From RGIG8748 sp045646525 (GTDB lineage Bacteria > Bacillota > Clostridia > UMGS1810): DNA of 43,390 nt. A program made the position numbers and the translations under genes. Shown piece after piece: positions 33,380 through 42,003 of the stretch. The notes under the pieces are model-generated. The model saw nothing but the letters and a program-made list of their open reading frames with translations, did not search any database and had not been told where the DNA came from. How positions within the stretch are numbered: position 1 is the stretch's first letter; each line of letters starts with the position of its first letter. The DNA lies in contig JAZRKX010000013.1 of assembly GCA_045646525.1 (NCBI GenBank), positions 1 to 43,390 on the forward strand. Reading direction: 5' to 3'.

Positions 33380-34522
33380 ATGAAGGATATTATTATAAAG
33401 AAAATAGACAATATAATTTCTAAAATCAATGGCAATCTTCTGCATATTCCCTCTTGTGAAAGTGGAAGGTATTTTGATACAGATGAGGGCAAGTATGAGC
33501 TTAATCATATACTGAGCACCAATCAGGCATACATTACCGGGATGGCTCTTATGGCTTATAATTACACAGGCGAAAGCAAATATCTTGATTGGTGTCTTGG
33601 GTTATACAATGAATATATGGATAAGGTAGATAACCGCAATTATGACACCTCACAGGATGTAGGAATTTTGTACTGGCTCTATTCGGTTCCTATATACAAT
33701 ATTACCGGAGACGAAAGATTCAGAGAACTTTCCTTAAAGGCTGCTGATGCTCTTTCCCATAGATTTATACCGCATTGCGGATTTATTAAAGCATGGGGCA
33801 GAGCAGATGGCAATGTACCATCATATATAGACGGCAAAACAGCAGGTCATCCTTTCTTTTCTGAAAACATGGGTCTTCTTCTTACAGAAACAGTTATAAA
33901 TCTTCCGATTCTTGCGTGGGCATACTGGGAAACAAGGCAGTATTTCTACGGTACTGTTGCTGATTGCCATCTGGGTACTATGTTTAAGCACCTTGTAAGA
34001 GCAGACGGTACAACTCGTCACGGCTTCAGGTTTGATGGTGCTCCGCGATACAGATACAGAATTCCGTACATAGAGGAAAACTACTTGGGATATTCCGTAG
34101 ACTCTTACTGGGCAAGGGGTGCAGCATCTGCTATTTACGGTCTTGCTCATATGCAGAGGTATCTTGACCGCAACAATCCCGAAAAAACTATGTATCTTAA
34201 CTATGCATTAAGACTTATAAATCCATTTATTGATGCTTGTGCAGGAGAACTTCCTGTATGGGATTTTGCTTCTCCGGACAAAACTATAGATACTGCTTCG
34301 GCGGCGATGTTACTCTGTGCAATTCACGAAATTCAAAAATACACAGATAATACAAAAATAAACGAGTTTGGAAAAATGCTCGAAGAAAAGCTTATCGCGT
34401 ACATAGATACCGACTTCGGTAAGGATGGTATTTTGAGAGAGCAGAGCGGTAAGCATCTTTATGATGTTTCAGGAGATTATTTTATTGCCGAGGCTTTTCT
34501 CGGAACGGGAGATTTGTGGTAA
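33380..34522 (+). CDS. GH88-like unsaturated uronyl hydrolase (380 aa)
   Basis: The alpha6/alpha6-barrel pattern is clear: 'DTSQDVGILYWLYSVP', 'GFIKAWGRADGN', 'INLPILAWAYWET', 'VRADGTTRHGFRFDG', 'SVDSYWARGAASAIYGLAHMQRYL', 'LPVWDFASPDKTIDTASAAM' and 'SGDYFIAEAFL'. GH88 enzymes hydrate the double bond of 4,5-unsaturated uronic acids left by polysaccharide lyases, freeing them from the neighbouring sugar. D93 corresponds to the Asp-88 position of the Bacillus enzyme. The general acid/base Asp-149 position appears to be Glu (E170 in 'LLTETVIN'), an unusual change. The protein is cytoplasmic, with AGGGGG ahead of its start. Its presence implies that an upstream lyase acts on a uronic-acid glycan. 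Confidence 0.85.
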   Translation: MKDIIIKKIDNIISKINGNLLHIPSCESGRYFDTDEGKYELNHILSTNQAYITGMALMAYNYTGESKYLDWCLGLYNEYMDKVDNRNYDTSQDVGILYWLYSVPIYNITGDERFRELSLKAADALSHRFIPHCGFIKAWGRADGNVPSYIDGKTAGHPFFSENMGLLLTETVINLPILAWAYWETRQYFYGTVADCHLGTMFKHLVRADGTTRHGFRFDGAPRYRYRIPYIEENYLGYSVDSYWARGAASAIYGLAHMQRYLDRNNPEKTMYLNYALRLINPFIDACAGELPVWDFASPDKTIDTASAAMLLCAIHEIQKYTDNTKINEFGKMLEEKLIAYIDTDFGKDGILREQSGKHLYDVSGDYFIAEAFLGTGDLW

Positions 34523-34556
34523 AAGAAACAAACAATCAAAAAGAGGTGTAGATATC

Positions 34557-36299
34557 ATGGACAGGCTTTTTAAAAGAACCAACACCATAAAATATTTCAA
34601 ATTAGATAAGTTGTGGGATTTTGCAATCGACTCCGAAGATAAGGGGATTGAAGAAAAGTGGTATGAAAAGTTTCCAGAGAAGTTCGAAAAAATCCCTGTG
34701 CCGTCATGTTGGAACAATACTTTGGGGTATTTTCGATACATGGGTATAGCATGGTACAGAACAGATTTTGAAACAGAGCACGATACTGTTTTTCTTAAAT
34801 TTGAAGCCGTTGCAAATGAATGTGATGTATATATAGACAAAAAGTTTATAGGACACCACTATGGCGGATTTACAGAATTTTCTTTTGACGCACTTAGTGT
34901 AGGAAAAGGAAAGCACGAGATAGTTGTAAGGGTAAACAATAAGATAAACCTTACTGATACAATACCTCATATCAGAACAGATTGGTATAATTATGGAGGT
35001 ATAAACAGAAGTGTCGAAATTTGCGAGACTTCCGATTGTCACATATACAATCTGGATACAAGCTACACACTTAATTTAAAAAGCGGTAAAGCAATACTTA
35101 GGGTTGACACATCTATTTGGTCAAAAAACAAAGTAAATGATACCGTAAGGATTTTCGTTGATGGAGAGTGCGTACACGAAGTGCCGTTCACCTCTTTCGG
35201 AGAGAGTAGATTTTCATCCGAGGACATAGAACTGAAAGATGTTGAAGTGTGGGATACTGATAATCCGAGGCTTTATTCGGTTACATTATCTTTTGCAGGA
35301 AAAGACCTTACGGAGCGGACAGGATTCAGAAAAGTCGAATGTTCGGGCAAGGATATTCTCTTAAATGGAAAGAAACTCATACTTACAGGTGTGTGTCGCC
35401 ACGAACAACATCCTGATTGGGGCTTTTCTATGCCTTTTGACCTTATAAAAAAGGATATAGATATTATCCGTGAGTTAAATTGTAATACCATAAGAGGCTC
35501 TCATTATCCAAACAGTAAGAAAACTCTTGATTACTGTGACGAAGTTGGTATGCTTTTCTGGGAGGAAATTCCCATGTGGGGTAACTGCGAAGATTGGGCA
35601 GAGTCCTTCAAAAATGAAGAGTTTATAAACAAGGCACTTACCATGCACAAAGAAATGGTGAAAAGGGATATAAATCACCCTTCAATCATATTTTGGGGAC
35701 TTCATAACGAAGTTGATACAACTCTCGAACAGACAAGAATCCTCACAAAGAGGATGATAAACGAAATCAGGTCATTGGATAATTCTCGACTGATTACATA
35801 CGCCTCAAATAAAATAAATCCGGACGAAAAGGGTGATGCGTGTCTCGATTTGGCTGACGTCGCAAGTTTCAATTACTATACCGCATGGTATTTTAACAGC
35901 CATGAAGAAAGTTTTGTTGATTTTGTAAAGAGAACCAGAAGTTATGTAAATTCTGTAGCTGGCGAAATTCCTATAATTATGAGTGAATTTGGCGGAGGTG
36001 CCATTAAGGGTGTGACGGCCTTTGAAGCACAGAGATGGACAGAAAATTATCAGGATGAAATGCTCAAAGAAGCAATTGAGACATATTTGGGAAGCGGAGA
36101 AATCTGCGGTACATATATATGGCAGTATTGTGATATTAATTCTCAATTTGAATTGGAACTTACTCGCCCCAGAGGATTTAATAACAAGGGAATCCTGGAT
36201 GAGTACAGAAGACCGAAAATGGCTTTTAATACTGTTAAAAAACTTTATGGTAAATATAACAATGTAAACAACGATAAAATTGGCATTAATTTGTTTTAA
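34557..36299 (+). CDS. GH2 beta-glucuronidase-like enzyme (580 aa)
   Basis: The start at 34557 follows AAGAGGTG. The usual three-domain GH2 layout is present: a jelly roll (about 1-165), an Ig-like domain (165-260) and a TIM barrel (265-570). The acid/base is E385 in 'GLHNE' and the nucleophile is E477 in 'IIMSEFGGG'. Near the C-terminus N542-x-K544 in 'RGFNNKGI' matches the NxK signature of beta-glucuronidases, which binds the uronate carboxylate and is absent from beta-galactosidases. The length is normal and no signal peptide is present, so it acts in the cytoplasm. With GH88 and GH20 next to it, the enzyme likely removes saturated beta-linked glucuronic acid from imported oligosaccharides. 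Confidence 0.87.
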   Translation: MDRLFKRTNTIKYFKLDKLWDFAIDSEDKGIEEKWYEKFPEKFEKIPVPSCWNNTLGYFRYMGIAWYRTDFETEHDTVFLKFEAVANECDVYIDKKFIGHHYGGFTEFSFDALSVGKGKHEIVVRVNNKINLTDTIPHIRTDWYNYGGINRSVEICETSDCHIYNLDTSYTLNLKSGKAILRVDTSIWSKNKVNDTVRIFVDGECVHEVPFTSFGESRFSSEDIELKDVEVWDTDNPRLYSVTLSFAGKDLTERTGFRKVECSGKDILLNGKKLILTGVCRHEQHPDWGFSMPFDLIKKDIDIIRELNCNTIRGSHYPNSKKTLDYCDEVGMLFWEEIPMWGNCEDWAESFKNEEFINKALTMHKEMVKRDINHPSIIFWGLHNEVDTTLEQTRILTKRMINEIRSLDNSRLITYASNKINPDEKGDACLDLADVASFNYYTAWYFNSHEESFVDFVKRTRSYVNSVAGEIPIIMSEFGGGAIKGVTAFEAQRWTENYQDEMLKEAIETYLGSGEICGTYIWQYCDINSQFELELTRPRGFNNKGILDEYRRPKMAFNTVKKLYGKYNNVNNDKIGINLF

Positions 36300-36311
36300 T
36301 GAGGTGACGGA

Positions 36312-37511
36312 ATGAAGAATTTAAAGAAAAGCGTGAATGTTAAAAGAATATCCCCGGCGGATGGTCAGTACTTTTTTGGCTATTATGACCTTCAGCCGTA
36401 TAGCGGAGACCAGACAAAACATCTGACACACAGGACTGATTTCAGAAACCGACTTCACCAAAGAGGTGATAGTGCACAGATTGGTTTTATAGATATGACT
36501 ACAGGTAAGTACGAAATGCTTGATACCACAGAGGCGTGGAATTTTCAACAGGGTGCTATGCTTCAGTGGAATCCTAAAGCACCCGACAGCGAAATAATAT
36601 TCAACAGTCACTTAGACGGTGAATTCTGCGGTGTTGTTATGGATATACACACGGGTAAGAAGCGTTATCTTGAGAGACCTGTTGCCAATGTTTCCCGTGA
36701 TGGTAAATATGCAATAAATATTAATATGTCAAGACTCTACGATTTCCGTCCCGGCTATGGTTATGCGTGGCCTGTAGATCCTCATTACTACGAAAACCAC
36801 AGTTGCGAAGACGGTGTGTTTGTAACAGACATGGAAACAGGTAAATCCAAACTGGTGCTCTCTATGCAGGAGATATGGGATTTTTCGGGTTCATTCTTTT
36901 CCAAGGATGAGAAGATGATAATAAATCACATAACATTCAATCCCGATGCATCAAGATTTCTTGCGCTTGTACGTAACTTTCCACCAAAAGGATGTGATCA
37001 CCACACAGCAATCATTACTGCAAACCGCGACGGAAGCGATATGTATCTTCTTTCTGATTATGGTTTTCAGTCTCACTATTGGTGGTTAAATAATGAGGAA
37101 GTTATATTCTTCTCTGACGGAAAGGAATTAAGTGCTTCAAGAGGTTGGGCAAATAACTATATTCTTAAGGATAAAACATATGAAGGTTCAATGCATGCAG
37201 AAGGATTTTTCAACAAGGATAACCACATGAGTTTTACTCCTGATAACAGATATATGATTACAGACACATATCCCGATCACGATGATTTTATGCAGACGCT
37301 TCGTTTGTATGATTCGGTAACAAATACTGCAGTCGATTTGGGTAGATTTTATTCCATGCCGTATTCCATAGTTGATGTACGCTGTGATATGCACCCACGA
37401 TGGAATCGTACTTCAGATGGTGTAACATTTGATTCTACTCACGAGGGATTCAGGGGAATATACAAAATTGATTTGCCTCAAACTGTTATGGATGAGCTTT
37501 TTGAAATTTAA
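36312..37511 (+). CDS. Cytoplasmic beta-propeller protein, possible PL22-like lyase (399 aa)
   Basis: The sequence shows repeated propeller blades, such as 'IGFIDMTTGKYEMLD', 'NFQQGAMLQWNPKAPDSEIIF', 'VFVTDMETGKSKLVL', 'MYLLSDYGFQSHYWWLNNEEVIF' and 'MHPRWNRTSDGVTFDSTHEGFRGIY'. This is the TolB/WD40-like pattern also found in oligogalacturonate lyases (PL22), which are cytoplasmic seven-bladed enzymes with Mn-binding histidines. Conserved-looking His residues sit in 'HYWW', 'MHAEGFF' and 'MHPRW'. There is no signal peptide. Its place between GH2 and GH94 suggests it acts on oligosaccharides, perhaps making the unsaturated uronate that GH88 needs. The lyase call is inference. Confidence 0.6.
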   Translation: MKNLKKSVNVKRISPADGQYFFGYYDLQPYSGDQTKHLTHRTDFRNRLHQRGDSAQIGFIDMTTGKYEMLDTTEAWNFQQGAMLQWNPKAPDSEIIFNSHLDGEFCGVVMDIHTGKKRYLERPVANVSRDGKYAININMSRLYDFRPGYGYAWPVDPHYYENHSCEDGVFVTDMETGKSKLVLSMQEIWDFSGSFFSKDEKMIINHITFNPDASRFLALVRNFPPKGCDHHTAIITANRDGSDMYLLSDYGFQSHYWWLNNEEVIFFSDGKELSASRGWANNYILKDKTYEGSMHAEGFFNKDNHMSFTPDNRYMITDTYPDHDDFMQTLRLYDSVTNTAVDLGRFYSMPYSIVDVRCDMHPRWNRTSDGVTFDSTHEGFRGIYKIDLPQTVMDELFEI

Positions 37512-37516
37512 ATTTA

Positions 37517-37550
37517 AAAGGGAGTAATCTTAGTTCGGATTACTCCCTTT
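37517..37550. terminator. Intra-operon hairpin before the phosphorylase gene
   Basis: AAAGGGAGTAATC (37517-37529) pairs perfectly with GATTACTCCCTTT (37538-37550) around an 8-base loop. Only three Ts follow on the plus strand, so termination may be partial. It would lower expression of the phosphorylase, transferase and kinase genes relative to the upstream enzymes, unless they have their own promoter. Confidence 0.65.
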
Positions 37551-37575
37551 CAAAACAATCTTAAGGAGAATATAA

Positions 37576-39855
37576 ATGTATCAGTTTAATAATGATAAAA
37601 GGGAAATAACTATTACTAAATCAAATCCTCCCACCCCTTGGATGAATTATCTTTCCAACGGGACATTCCATACAATGATGAGTCAGGCGGGTGGCGGTGT
37701 CGCATTTTATAAATCACCTCAGATATGGCGTATTAACCATTATAAGTTTTTTCATGTACCAACTGACAGAAGCGGATTTTATACTTACATAAAGGATGGT
37801 GACACAGTATGGTGTCCTACTGCCGAACCTGTAAAAGAACGACCTCATAAGTGGCAGGCAACTCATGGCATGGGTTATACAAGATTTGAAGCGGAACGCG
37901 ACGGACTCGATGTAACTTCTACATATTTTGTAGGAAAGTATGAAAATTGTCTTGTTTGGAATTTGAAAATTAAATCTGACACTGACAGAAAAATAAAAAT
38001 TTTTCCGTATGTTGAGCTTGGTATGATGGAGTTTATGCGTGAGCTTCAATGGCAATGCTACAATAAACACCAGCTTTCGTGCTACAACATGGAGGATGTA
38101 TTGGTGTATAAATACGGAGTTGAAACTCAGCCCAAGCCTGATGAAACTCCATTGGTGTATTTTGCATCAAATGTACCTGTTACATCCTTTGATTGTGACA
38201 GAGATGAGTTTTTGGGTGCATACAGAAGCGAAGAAAACCCCATGAGAGTAGAGCTTGGAAAGTGCTCCGACTCTACATTATACGGCGGAGATCCCTGCTT
38301 CGCATTTCAGCTTGATGTTGATTTACAAGCAGATATCGAAAAGGAAATAAATATATTTTTAGGAACAGCAATGACAGAACGTGAAATCAGTAAGAGTGTT
38401 TCTAATTGCAGGGAGAAAGACTTTGTTCAAAAATCATTTGATGCACTTTCTGACGGTTGGAATGCTTACCTTTCCAAATTTCAATGTGAGATTCCCGATA
38501 AAGAAGCCCAGACAATGATAAATGTGTGGAATCCCTATCAGGCCGAGAGGAATTTTCAGTTTTCAAGAAACATCAGTTACTATGCAACAGGTACTTTCCG
38601 CGGTGTGGGTGTACGCGATACTGCACAGGATATACTTGCAATGGTACCCTTTGATTTGAAAAGAGCAAAGGATAAGTTAAATCTTCTTTTCACACAACAG
38701 TATAACGATGGACATTGCAATCATTATTGCTTCCCCACGGAGGGATGGGAGCCTGTTACAAGAATACATTCCGATAATCACCTCTGGCTTGTTATGGCTT
38801 GTTACAATATCATTATGGAAGAGGGAAAGCTTGATTATCTTGACGAAGTTGTTGAATTCTATGATGGCGGAGAGGCAACAGTATGGGAGCACATCAAAAA
38901 ATCTATTGATTTTTGTATGGCAAACAGGGGTAAGAATGGTTTTCCGCTTATGCTTTCGTCGGACTGGAACGATATGCTCTATAAGGTTTGCCGTGAGGGC
39001 AAGGGCGAGAGTATATGGACTAGTATGCAATTTGGCACGGTGCTTCCTATGATTGCAAAACTTGCTGAATTAAATGGCGAGGACAAAGAAAAGTATCTTA
39101 ATATTTATGAAGAACAAAAGAAACTTATAAATGAAATTGCCTGGGACGGAAAGTGGTACAGAAGATGTATTACCGATAACGGCACATTTATAGGAAGCGA
39201 GAAAGAACCTCAGGCAAAGATATGGCTGAATACCCAGAGTTGGTCTGTAATATCGGGTATGGGTGACAATGAAAAGCAGGTTCTTGCCATGGATAATGTT
39301 AAAGCTTATCTTGATACTGATTTGGGCATTAAGAAAATACATCCTTCCATGACAACAGATTACCCAAGTGCCGATGGTAATCTTACCATGTACAATAAAG
39401 GATGCGGTGAAAACGGTTCAGTTTTTTGCCATGCAAACACATGGGCAATTATTGCCGAATGTATGCTTAAGCGACCCCAAAATGCATATAAATATTATCA
39501 CCAGTTGCTTCCGATGATAGCACAGAAAAGAGCAGGAGAATGGAGATACAAGGCAGAACCTTATGTATACTGTTCAAACATATTCGGACCCGAAAGCGAC
39601 AAGTTCGGCCTTGCAAATGTATCATGGCTCACAGGAACTGCCGCATGGATGTATGTTGCTGTAACGCAGTATATGTTTGGTATCAAAGCAAGATGGGATG
39701 GCTTGGAAATCGACCCGTGCTTACCAAAAGAAATGCTCCCTGCAAAGGTGACAAGGGAATTCCGCGGATGTAAGTACGAAATCACCATTACAAAAAATGA
39801 AAAGTTTTTTGTCCCGCATGTGGATGGCAGAAAAGAATATGGTCTAGAAATCTGA
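37576..39855 (+). CDS. GH94-family disaccharide phosphorylase (759 aa)
   Basis: The full-length GH94 pattern is present: 'PPTPWMNYLSNGTFHTMMSQAGGG' near the start, 'FRGVGVRDTAQDI' (341-353), 'IHSDNHLWLV', 'SSDWNDML' (461-468), 'WLNTQSWSVISGMGDNEKQ', 'YNKGCGENGSVFCHANTWAI' and 'VSWLTGTAAWMYVAVTQYMFGI'. By comparison, D466 of DWND is the catalytic acid. GH94 enzymes split beta-glycosides such as cellobiose or chitobiose with phosphate, giving a sugar-1-phosphate and saving ATP. They are cytoplasmic, as here. The N-acceptor region differs from classic cellobiose phosphorylases as far as I can judge, so the disaccharide is uncertain; glucosyl or GlcNAc linked to a uronate is possible. The downstream nucleotidyltransferase could use the sugar-1-phosphate. 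Confidence 0.88.
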   Translation: MYQFNNDKREITITKSNPPTPWMNYLSNGTFHTMMSQAGGGVAFYKSPQIWRINHYKFFHVPTDRSGFYTYIKDGDTVWCPTAEPVKERPHKWQATHGMGYTRFEAERDGLDVTSTYFVGKYENCLVWNLKIKSDTDRKIKIFPYVELGMMEFMRELQWQCYNKHQLSCYNMEDVLVYKYGVETQPKPDETPLVYFASNVPVTSFDCDRDEFLGAYRSEENPMRVELGKCSDSTLYGGDPCFAFQLDVDLQADIEKEINIFLGTAMTEREISKSVSNCREKDFVQKSFDALSDGWNAYLSKFQCEIPDKEAQTMINVWNPYQAERNFQFSRNISYYATGTFRGVGVRDTAQDILAMVPFDLKRAKDKLNLLFTQQYNDGHCNHYCFPTEGWEPVTRIHSDNHLWLVMACYNIIMEEGKLDYLDEVVEFYDGGEATVWEHIKKSIDFCMANRGKNGFPLMLSSDWNDMLYKVCREGKGESIWTSMQFGTVLPMIAKLAELNGEDKEKYLNIYEEQKKLINEIAWDGKWYRRCITDNGTFIGSEKEPQAKIWLNTQSWSVISGMGDNEKQVLAMDNVKAYLDTDLGIKKIHPSMTTDYPSADGNLTMYNKGCGENGSVFCHANTWAIIAECMLKRPQNAYKYYHQLLPMIAQKRAGEWRYKAEPYVYCSNIFGPESDKFGLANVSWLTGTAAWMYVAVTQYMFGIKARWDGLEIDPCLPKEMLPAKVTREFRGCKYEITITKNEKFFVPHVDGRKEYGLEI

Positions 39856-39897
39856 TACATAAAAACCATAATTTGTATAATAACAGGAGGAAAAAAT

Positions 39898-40755
39898 ATG
39901 AGTAAAACAACATTGGTTGCCCTGGCAGCAGGTATGGGCAGTAGATTTGGCGGATTAAAGCAGATGGAGCCTGTTTCTGAAAACGGTTCTGTTTTACTGG
40001 ACTTTTCTGTGTTTGATGCTGCAAAAGCAGGCTTTGATAAAGTTGTATTTATTATAAAAGAAGAAATGTACGAAGATTTTAAGAGAATAGTAGGTTCTCG
40101 TATTAAGAATATTGAGGTTGACTATGTTTTTCAGGAATTAGACAGCCTCCCCGACGGAAGAACAAAACCTTGGGGCACAGGACACGCTATTTTGTGTTGC
40201 AAGGATAAAGTCAAAGAACCTTTTGCTGTTATTAACGCAGACGATTATTACGGCATTAATGCGTACAAAGAAATACATGACTATCTCACAACTGCCAAAG
40301 GCAAAGAGTTTTCTATGGTAGCATTTGATTTAAAAAATACTCTTACAGAAAACGGCACGGTAGCAAGAGGTGTGTGTGAAATAGAAAACGGCTATTTAAA
40401 GAGTATTACAGAAAGAACAAAAATCAAGGATTTCAAATACACAGAGAATGGCGAAGATTGGTTCCCCCTTGCAGAGGATACGCTTGTATCTATGAATTTA
40501 TGGGGCTTTACACCTGGAATATTCGACATTTTGGAAGAAAAATTTGAAGATTTCAGGAAGAACTTAAAAGATCCGATGAAAGACGAATTTTTCCTGCCTT
40601 TTGCAGTAGACGAAAGCATTAAAAGCGGTGATGCTACAGTAAAGGTATTTAATTGCAAAGATAAATGGTATGGTATGACATACAGAGATGATATTTATGC
40701 TGTAAAAGATGCTATGAAAAAAATGATTGATGAGGGATACTATGATGGACTTTAA
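39898..40755 (+). CDS. NDP-sugar pyrophosphorylase-like nucleotidyltransferase (285 aa)
   Basis: The nucleotide-binding loop lies at the N-terminus: 'LAAGMGSRFGGLKQMEPV' (8-25). Then come 'GFDKVVFIIKEEMYEDF', 'PWGTGHAILCCKD' and 'VINADDYYG', with the metal-binding Asp of the GxD motif. These enzymes join a sugar-1-phosphate and an NTP to give NDP-sugar and pyrophosphate. Genes of this subfamily are often next to NahK-like kinases, as here, and the stop overlaps the kinase start region. It probably converts HexNAc-1-P from the kinase, or sugar-1-P from GH94, to UDP-sugar. AGGAGG lies before the ATG. Confidence 0.82.
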   Translation: MSKTTLVALAAGMGSRFGGLKQMEPVSENGSVLLDFSVFDAAKAGFDKVVFIIKEEMYEDFKRIVGSRIKNIEVDYVFQELDSLPDGRTKPWGTGHAILCCKDKVKEPFAVINADDYYGINAYKEIHDYLTTAKGKEFSMVAFDLKNTLTENGTVARGVCEIENGYLKSITERTKIKDFKYTENGEDWFPLAEDTLVSMNLWGFTPGIFDILEEKFEDFRKNLKDPMKDEFFLPFAVDESIKSGDATVKVFNCKDKWYGMTYRDDIYAVKDAMKKMIDEGYYDGL

Positions 40756-41833
40756 TTTTAAAGATATTTGCGAACAGTTTAAAATAGAAGGTAACTTTGT
40801 AAGTGCCGAAAGATACGGCGAAGGTCATATAAATGATACCTTTTTGGTTAAAACTTCGGAAACAAAATATATTCTCCAGAGGGTAAATAATACCGTTTTC
40901 AAAAAGCCCGAAGAAGTTATGGAAAATATTTCAAAAGTGACTAACTTTATGGCAAAGCAGATTGCATCTTGCGGCGGTGATGTAACAAGGGAAACACTTA
41001 CAATAGTAAAAACGATTGACGGTGAGGATTACTATGTTTCGGAAGACGGTAGACTTTTCCGTATGTACATATTTATCGACAATGCTACATGCTATCAGAT
41101 TATTGAAAACGCAGAAGTCTTTTACAGAGCTGCACGCGCATTTGGTAAATTCCAGAAAATGCTTAAGGATTTTCCTGCCGATGAACTTCACGAGACAATT
41201 GTGAATTTCCATAATACAGTTGACAGATACAGAATTTTCAAAGAGGCAATATCAGAAGATAAAGTTGGTCGACTGGAGTCAGTTAAGGCAGAGGTTGAAT
41301 TCGCACTCCAACGCGAAAAAGATGCGGGTATTATTGTTGATGCTCTTGAAAGTAAGAAAATACCGCTGCGAGTAACTCACAACGATACAAAGTTAAACAA
41401 TGTAATGATTGATGACAAAACAGGTATAGGTGTTTGTGTTATTGATTTGGATACTGTAATGCCAGGTTCCATGCTCTATGATTTTGGAGATTCCATAAGA
41501 TTTGGTGCAAGCACAGCAGCAGAAGATGAGCTCGATCTGGATAAGGTAAATATGGATCTGAACCTTTTTGCTGAATACACAAGAGGATATCTGGAAGAAC
41601 TCGGTGACAGTATAACAGAAGAAGAACTTAAACTTTTGCCGATGTCTGCAAAGCTTATGACATTGGAGTGCGGTGTAAGATTTTTGACAGATTATCTTGA
41701 TGGAGATAATTACTTTAAAATCCATAGAGAAAACCATAACTTAGACAGAGCAAGAACCCAGTTTAAGCTTGTATGGGATATGGAACAGAAAATGGATGAG
41801 ATGCACGGAATCATCGCAAAACTCAGACAGTAA
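40745..41833 (+). CDS. nahK: NahK-like N-acetylhexosamine 1-kinase (APH fold)
   Basis: The start is chosen at 40745, because GAGGG lies 8 bases before it; ATG 40742 is also possible, and the frame opens at a TTG at 40727. It overlaps the nucleotidyltransferase gene by 11 bases. Aminoglycoside-phosphotransferase-fold motifs are clear: 'ILQRVNNTVFKKPEEVMENI' (nucleotide-binding region), 'THNDTKLNNVMID' with the catalytic Asp of HxDxxxxN, and 'VIDLDTVMPG..LYDFGDSIRFG'. These match N-acetylhexosamine 1-kinases such as Bifidobacterium NahK (about 360 aa), which phosphorylate GlcNAc or GalNAc at C1 with ATP. With the transferase this gives UDP-HexNAc, bypassing GlcNAc-6-phosphate. Substrate range is inferred. 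Confidence 0.85.
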   Translation: MDFNFKDICEQFKIEGNFVSAERYGEGHINDTFLVKTSETKYILQRVNNTVFKKPEEVMENISKVTNFMAKQIASCGGDVTRETLTIVKTIDGEDYYVSEDGRLFRMYIFIDNATCYQIIENAEVFYRAARAFGKFQKMLKDFPADELHETIVNFHNTVDRYRIFKEAISEDKVGRLESVKAEVEFALQREKDAGIIVDALESKKIPLRVTHNDTKLNNVMIDDKTGIGVCVIDLDTVMPGSMLYDFGDSIRFGASTAAEDELDLDKVNMDLNLFAEYTRGYLEELGDSITEEELKLLPMSAKLMTLECGVRFLTDYLDGDNYFKIHRENHNLDRARTQFKLVWDMEQKMDEMHGIIAKLRQ

Positions 41834-41940
41834 TTGCTTTGATAGTTGTATATTGTGTTAAATTCAGATCATATCATTTTGGTGATAAATGCAGTTGAAA
41901 ACAAAGGATAGAAGTGCAAGTTAAAAACTTTTTAAGACAC

Positions 41941-41990
41941 AAAAAACACCTTTAAATCACACTAAATGGGAGACGTTAAAGGTGTTTTTT
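41941..41990. terminator. Bidirectional terminator after the kinase gene
   Basis: AAAAAACACCTTTAA (41941-41955) pairs perfectly with TTAAAGGTGTTTTTT (41976-41990), with a 20-base loop. T runs occur on both strands. It ends the 29-kb rightward operon and the leftward gene at 42004. Confidence 0.88.
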
Positions 41991-42003
41991 GTATGGTATG
42001 TTT

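Noticed and set aside
33380..34522. GH105 (unsaturated rhamnogalacturonyl hydrolase) assignment
   Set aside because: The motifs 'VDSYWARGAASAIYG' and 'VWDFASP' followed by 'DTASAAM' fit GH88 better than GH105.
34557..36299. Beta-galactosidase assignment for the GH2 enzyme
   Set aside because: The N-x-K signature near residue 542 and the shorter length fit beta-glucuronidase.
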